Source: Bacteroides ovatus
Lineage (GTDB): Bacteria > Bacteroidota > Bacteroidia > Bacteroidales > Bacteroidaceae
NCBI GenBank assembly: GCA_030844565.1
Contig: JAUUNK010000175.1
Coordinates: forward strand, 1 to 10,568
DNA: 10,568 nt
Direction of reading: 5' to 3'
Under the pieces are notes generated by a model. The model worked only from the letters and a program-made list of their open reading frames with translations. It did not search any database and was not told the origin of the DNA. A program made the translations under genes and the position numbers. Of the stretch, positions 7,671 to 10,568 are shown piece after piece; the stretch's first letter is position 1, and the number at the start of each line of letters is the position of its first letter.

Positions 7671-9782
7671 TTATTCTTTGACGCAGCGCAGGGTATATCC
7701 TGAGTCTCTTCCTTCTACCCTTATTTGGATAGGATAGAAAGTATAGTCATAATCAATGTTAGCGGCTGGGAAGATACGGCACCGGTAAGCATTGTAAGGA
7801 TTATCGGGACAAGAACCTAGCCAGTTCATCTGTGCCTTTTCATATTCAAACAACTTGCCTCCGGGGTATGTCCCGTTTATAGGATTCAGGTAGCCGCTAA
7901 AGTGAAAATACATTCTGATGGAAGTAGGATACAGATAAATACCTTTTCCGGTTACGTCTTCTCCGTCACACTCTTTGAAAGTCGTGCTTTGGCGAGGTAC
8001 GCGCCATCCCGGAGGACAGGGGTCATACAGTGTTTTCGTCTTTTCATCTGTCTTTTGATACCACAACTCGGGTCTGTTGCTATCCAGCCAGTTTCTCTCT
8101 TGCAAGACGCCGTTGGTATAGTACACGTCGGGATGTTGTACAGCTTCCACCAGAGAAACCGGACCATTCTGTGTCTTAATCTTTATATCATAAACATCTT
8201 CGCCAGAGGGACTTTTTCCTATCCTTTCCACTTCATCTTCCCAGTTTGCCATAAACGGGTCTTTGCGGCCGAACTGGTAGTAGTTTCCATTGGCTTTTGA
8301 GCCTGCCTCAGGTGTGCTTCCCAGGGCTCCCAGGTTGCGGTCCATCATAGCTTGGGATGAGCCGTCTTTGGTTATATTTCCGTCGATGCCTCCGAAGCGG
8401 TAGATGAATCCTCCGGTGACAATTGCCTTACCGGGGTTTTCTGCTACGGTAGGGATAGTTCCGTTGGTTCCTCCGCCCGGGTTGTAATCGGTTATCCAGA
8501 TATGCCAGCTCCACAAGGGTTTGGCGTCTGCTGCCGGTTCCCCGTTGGTGGCGTCGTAGATGCCGATAAGGGCGTTACCTTCGTTTCCGGCGGCTTTGAT
8601 GCCGATGTAGTCGTTGGCAGAAGTGCCTTCGCCGATAGTGAAAGTGAACAGTTCTTTAGAAGTGTCTTTACGAATGAGGCGGGCTACCCATTTGGTTACT
8701 TTTCCTTGGTTGTTGCCATCGTTTAGCATGTAGTCGGTGTTGTTTCCTCCATCGGTTCCTCCCCAGAAGGTGTTCACTCTTTTCACGGGAATCAATAAGT
8801 CGTGCGTTGCATTGGGGCTCATCATGTAGCAGTTGGCTTCTGTCTCGAGACCTTCCAGGGGCAAGGTTTCCACCGTCACCCGCTTGTCACTTGCGTCTGC
8901 CAGGTTCAGCTCGATGTCGTAATTATATGCATAATTCCTCTTTACATTGAAATCCTTTGCATTCTCTCCTATAAACATCTTGAACGTAGCTACCTGCTTG
9001 TTGCCTTCGCTCACCTTTTCGCCTACTATCTCGATGTAAGTAGCCGCCTTGTCTGTCACCTTTTCTTTGTCCGACGTGATAGCGGAATTGGTTCCCATCA
9101 GATTCTCGGCTATATAATAGGTATAAGAATCTTCTCCCACGGTGCAAGGAATTTCGGTGTAGTCTCCCACGTTGCTTTGGTTGTTTTCTCCCTGGCTGAG
9201 GTAATACATCTTATATACATTCTTTACTGCCATGTTGATAAGCTTGAAATCTGCGGATGCATTGGAGACGGTGAATTTCACTTCCGCTGCAATCCTTTCC
9301 AGGCGTATGGCATCCACCGTCTGGTTCTCTTGCGTGATGGAGACTGTCTGTTCACCTACCAGCGGGATGGAGTTGGCAGAGGTGATAGGTATGGTATAGA
9401 TAGCCTTCTTCATTTCTTCGTAAGTCTGTTTTCCTAGCTGGAAGACAATACTTTTGTCCACATTGGCAAGCACCAGTAGTTTCATATTGGTTCCTGCCAC
9501 CACTTCCGCCGTTTCGGGAGAATTGACATTGAAGCGTAGCTCCTTAACTACTGCCACGTTTCTGCCTTGTTGGTCAAACTCCAGTAGCCAGAAGTTCTCG
9601 ATAGAAGTGCGGCTGTCGTCCGTAGAAGTCCCCATGTTGTTCACAGGAGCAATATTCAATGTTAGGGTTACGTTAGTCTTTTCCCCTTCCGGAATAGTAG
9701 GTTGCCCATCGTCGTCGCTGGAGCAAGAAGTGAAAATCGCGCTGATGATAAGACATGCGCTAAGCCAAAATACGTTTTTCAT
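7671..9782 (-). CDS. Fimbrillin-like lipoprotein with FISUMP/DUF4906-type C-terminal region
   Basis: A 703-residue lipoprotein and the first gene of the operon. The signal peptide ends FTSC (Cys20), followed by SSDDD, a serine/aspartate-rich tether. Residues about 35-300 resemble the fimbrillin/FimB-Mfa2 beta-sandwich fold: TLTLNIAP, ENFWLLEFDQQGR (62-74), MKLLVLANV (100-108) and LERIAAEVKF (161-170), the recurring 'RxAA' strand. A second module starts at EANCYM (315-320) and contains LWSWHIWITDYNP (423-435), MDRNLGALGST (480-490) and YYQFGRKDPF (501-510). The end has YDPCPPGWRVPR (586-597) and GYTLRCVKE (695-703), both typical of FISUMP (Fibrobacter major paralogous) and DUF4906 proteins. 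Such proteins occur as fimbrial tips or stand-alone surface lipoproteins. Here no fimbrial shaft or assembly gene is visible and a SusC gene follows directly, so it is more likely an accessory binding or adhesion protein for the transporter (inference). Cysteines at 589, 605, 658, 668 and 700 could form disulfides. Confidence 0.8.
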   Translation of the reverse strand: MKNVFWLSACLIISAIFTSCSSDDDGQPTIPEGEKTNVTLTLNIAPVNNMGTSTDDSRTSIENFWLLEFDQQGRNVAVVKELRFNVNSPETAEVVAGTNMKLLVLANVDKSIVFQLGKQTYEEMKKAIYTIPITSANSIPLVGEQTVSITQENQTVDAIRLERIAAEVKFTVSNASADFKLINMAVKNVYKMYYLSQGENNQSNVGDYTEIPCTVGEDSYTYYIAENLMGTNSAITSDKEKVTDKAATYIEIVGEKVSEGNKQVATFKMFIGENAKDFNVKRNYAYNYDIELNLADASDKRVTVETLPLEGLETEANCYMMSPNATHDLLIPVKRVNTFWGGTDGGNNTDYMLNDGNNQGKVTKWVARLIRKDTSKELFTFTIGEGTSANDYIGIKAAGNEGNALIGIYDATNGEPAADAKPLWSWHIWITDYNPGGGTNGTIPTVAENPGKAIVTGGFIYRFGGIDGNITKDGSSQAMMDRNLGALGSTPEAGSKANGNYYQFGRKDPFMANWEDEVERIGKSPSGEDVYDIKIKTQNGPVSLVEAVQHPDVYYTNGVLQERNWLDSNRPELWYQKTDEKTKTLYDPCPPGWRVPRQSTTFKECDGEDVTGKGIYLYPTSIRMYFHFSGYLNPINGTYPGGKLFEYEKAQMNWLGSCPDNPYNAYRCRIFPAANIDYDYTFYPIQIRVEGRDSGYTLRCVKE

Positions 9783-9893
9783 AATCTTGTTTTTATTAGT
9801 TAATATTGAGTTCTCTGGTTATATCCTATTTTTGGAGAATAGATTTCTTATTAAATCAAGATGTTATAAGAATGCGGTTTTTAGTTTACGTTT
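9783..9893 (-). other. Probable 5' untranslated leader of the operon
   Basis: Assuming a start of transcription about 7 bp after the -7 box (near 9893-9895), the mRNA has a leader of about 110 nt before the ATG at 9782. It is AT-rich. The bases just before the start codon (AATAAAAACAAGATT) are A-rich with no Shine-Dalgarno, as usual in Bacteroides. I found no convincing stable hairpin or riboswitch fold in it. Confidence 0.5.
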
Positions 9894-9900
9894 GATAAGG

Positions 9901-9932
9901 CAAATTTATGTGAAATACGGAAGGAATACAAA
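9901..9932 (-). promoter_or_regulatory. Bacteroides-type housekeeping promoter of the operon
   Basis: On the minus strand, TTTG (9932-9929) is followed after exactly 20 bp by TAAATTTG (9908-9901). This matches the Bacteroidetes SigABfr consensus TTTG-N19-21-TAnnTTTG. It points at the fimbrillin-like gene, about 120 bp away, and no better match was seen nearer that start codon. It is the only clear promoter upstream of the five minus-strand genes, which supports a single transcript. Confidence 0.8.
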
Positions 9933-10132
9933 AAAAGCATTGGACATTAATTATTATATAAAGACTTGATTGATAAATAATTAATTATTTTGCAAGATAA
10001 GACAGCTTGGACAAATGGCACTAAAGGTAGCAAAATGTCAAGAGATACTAATTTAAGTTCCGTAAGCGCTGCGTGTAACTGGAGCGTTTCGAGAATTACC
10101 CTCCTCAGACATACTTATACTTAGCTTGCACG
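9933..10132. other. Intergenic stretch without a recognisable gene
   Basis: No credible reading frame, tRNA or known RNA is seen here. The left part is AT-rich and contains a perfect 16-bp palindrome, AAATAATTAATTATTT, at 9975-9990, 42 bp upstream of the -33 box. In such AT-rich sequence this may be chance, but the position would suit an operator. The right part (about 10010-10132) is of average composition and shows no clear structure. Confidence 0.6.
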
Positions 10133-10308
10133 CAGGTTATTCATCTCCCTGTTACAGGCTATTCATCTCCCTGTTACAGGCTATTCATCCTCCGGTTGCA
10201 GGCTATTTATCTCCCGTTTCTCAGCTATTAACAGTTGAGTTGTCAGGTATTAACACCTATCACGACAGGTATTAATACCTGAGAAATCAACTATTAACAC
10301 CTAACAAG
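10133..10308. repeat. Eight-unit degenerate tandem repeat, exact 22-bp period
   Basis: Eight units start at 10133, 10155, 10177, 10199, 10221, 10243, 10265 and 10287, with no insertion or deletion between them. The first two differ at one base; each begins CAGG(T/C)TATTCATCTCC. Units three and four drift slightly (CAGGCTATTCATCCTCC, CAGGCTATTTATCTCCC). Units five to eight change to the type (C)AG(G/C)TATTAACACCT. The constant element is TATT at positions 6-9 of every unit, usually preceded by CAGG or CAG. The fixed register across diverged units suggests that spacing has been kept by selection or recent descent. A protein-binding array, a non-coding RNA with repeated stems or a neutral minisatellite are all possible. 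There are no unique spacers, so this is not CRISPR. Confidence 0.85.
10266..10281. repeat. Perfect 16-bp palindrome inside the 22-bp array
   Basis: CAGGTATTAATACCTG equals its own reverse complement. It sits in unit seven. Unit six carries a near-palindromic version (CAGGTATTAACACCTA, 10244-10259) exactly one period away, and unit eight a more decayed one (CAACTATTAACACCTA). Symmetry of this kind is typical of a dimeric DNA-binding protein site; that role is inference. Confidence 0.7.
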
Positions 10309-10352
10309 CCACTTTTTAAGAGTCTATAAACCTTCGTTCGGGGACGTGGCAG

Positions 10353-10390
10353 AAGGCAATAATATCCGCCTTTCACAAGGCAATACTATC
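10353..10390. repeat. Short direct-repeat pair beside the 22-bp array
   Basis: AAGGCAATAATATC (10353-10366) recurs as AAGGCAATACTATC (10377-10390), 13 of 14 bases identical, 24 bp apart. The first copy starts exactly ten 22-bp periods after the first array unit and has the same general shape (AGGC-AT-rich-ATC), so it may be a decayed continuation of the array. The link is tentative. Confidence 0.5.
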
Positions 10391-10396
10391 TCCATT

Positions 10397-10514
10397 CTCC
10401 TCCTTGGCAAGGAGGAGTCCCCGTAGGGGGAGGTGGTTTGTGAATTCACCAGTCTGTATATCGCTTGTTGTATTCATCAACCACCCCGTCCTTCGGACAC
10501 CCCTCCTTTCCAAG
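10397..10514. repeat. Imperfect inverted-repeat intergenic element (MITE- or REP-like)
   Basis: The arm 10403-10445 and the reverse complement of 10472-10514 align without gaps at 33 of 43 bases, around a 26-bp centre. Both start CTTGG(C/A)AAGGAGG and end GTGGTT(T/G)(G/A)TGAAT when read inward. The left end also carries its own tight hairpin, CTCCTCCTTG-G-CAAGGAGGAG (10397-10417), then TCCCC-GTAG-GGGGA (10418-10431). From memory, G/C-rich 'CAAGGAGG...GGGGAGGTGGTT' inverted repeats of this type are scattered between Bacteroides genes. No transposase and no obvious target-site duplication are present. Transcribed from either side, it would fold into a long hairpin. Confidence 0.8.
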
Positions 10515-10548
10515 CTACCCTTTATACATAAGTCTGAATATTATTTTT

Positions 10549-10556
10549 TATCTTTG
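10549..10556 (+). promoter_or_regulatory. Candidate rightward -7 box for a gene beyond the window
   Basis: TATCTTTG matches the Bacteroidetes -7 motif TAnnTTTG exactly and lies in a T-rich context typical of these promoters. No TTTG is found 19-21 bp upstream, so the -33 part is poor. Transcription would start near the right edge, so the gene it serves is outside. The ATG at 10561-10563 is too close to judge. Confidence 0.45.
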
Positions 10557-10568
10557 TGGCATGTTTTT

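Noticed and set aside
7671..9782. Part of a fimbrial (Mfa/Fim) biogenesis cluster
   Set aside because: No major fimbrillin, usher-like anchor or other pilus gene is present; the next gene downstream is SusC and the upstream side is non-coding.
9454..9969. Plus-strand open frame of about 170 codons reaching into the intergenic region
   Set aside because: More than half overlaps the fimbrillin-like gene in antisense, the rest crosses the leader and promoter, and the composition is low-complexity without motifs.
10133..10308. CRISPR array
   Set aside because: Repeats are contiguous with no unique spacers between them, the units diverge gradually, and no cas gene is present.
10133..10308. Plasmid iteron origin
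   Set aside because: Twenty-two bp fits iterons in size, but the units are too diverged, and no rep gene or other plasmid function is seen; the rest of the window looks chromosomal.

Overview
The window looks like a chromosomal segment of a gut Bacteroides or close relative (Bacteroidales). The evidence is a SusC/SusD-type pair, several lipoproteins with Bacteroidetes-style N-termini, A-rich start regions without strong Shine-Dalgarno sites, and a near-ideal Bacteroides promoter (TTTG, 20-bp spacer, TAAATTTG).

Layout, in the direction of transcription on the minus strand. A promoter at 9901-9932 drives a tightly packed five-gene operon that covers most of the window: (1) a 703-residue fimbrillin-like/FISUMP-like surface lipoprotein (9782-7671); (2) a SusC-family TonB-dependent outer-membrane transporter (7643-4320); (3) its SusD/RagB-family substrate-binding lipoprotein (4300-2618); (4) a zinc-metallopeptidase-like lipoprotein with HEFAH (2627-1617); (5) a DUF4302 lipoprotein (1611-250). 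Gaps between genes are 27, 19, about -10 or +2, and 5 bp. The operon ends at a strong intrinsic terminator (192-228). Beyond it the first 22 codons of an MFS transporter gene run off the left edge, also on the minus strand.

Working model: SusC and SusD form a lidded TonB-powered importer, and three further predicted surface lipoproteins act with it. No glycoside hydrolase, polysaccharide lyase or sulfatase is present, and the only enzyme-like protein is the zincin. The cargo is therefore better guessed to be a peptide, protein-derived ligand or metal/cofactor complex than a glycan. This is inference. No sigma/anti-sigma pair, hybrid two-component system or other regulator lies in the window.

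The right-hand 786 bp (9783-10568) contain no credible gene. They hold the operon leader and promoter, an AT-rich stretch, an eight-unit array of degenerate repeats with an exact 22-bp period (10133-10308), a short direct-repeat pair, a large imperfect inverted repeat of the kind scattered in Bacteroides intergenic regions (10397-10514), and a candidate rightward -7 box at the extreme end (10549-10556) for a gene outside the window. The 22-bp array and the unusual lipoprotein set around SusCD are the most interesting items.
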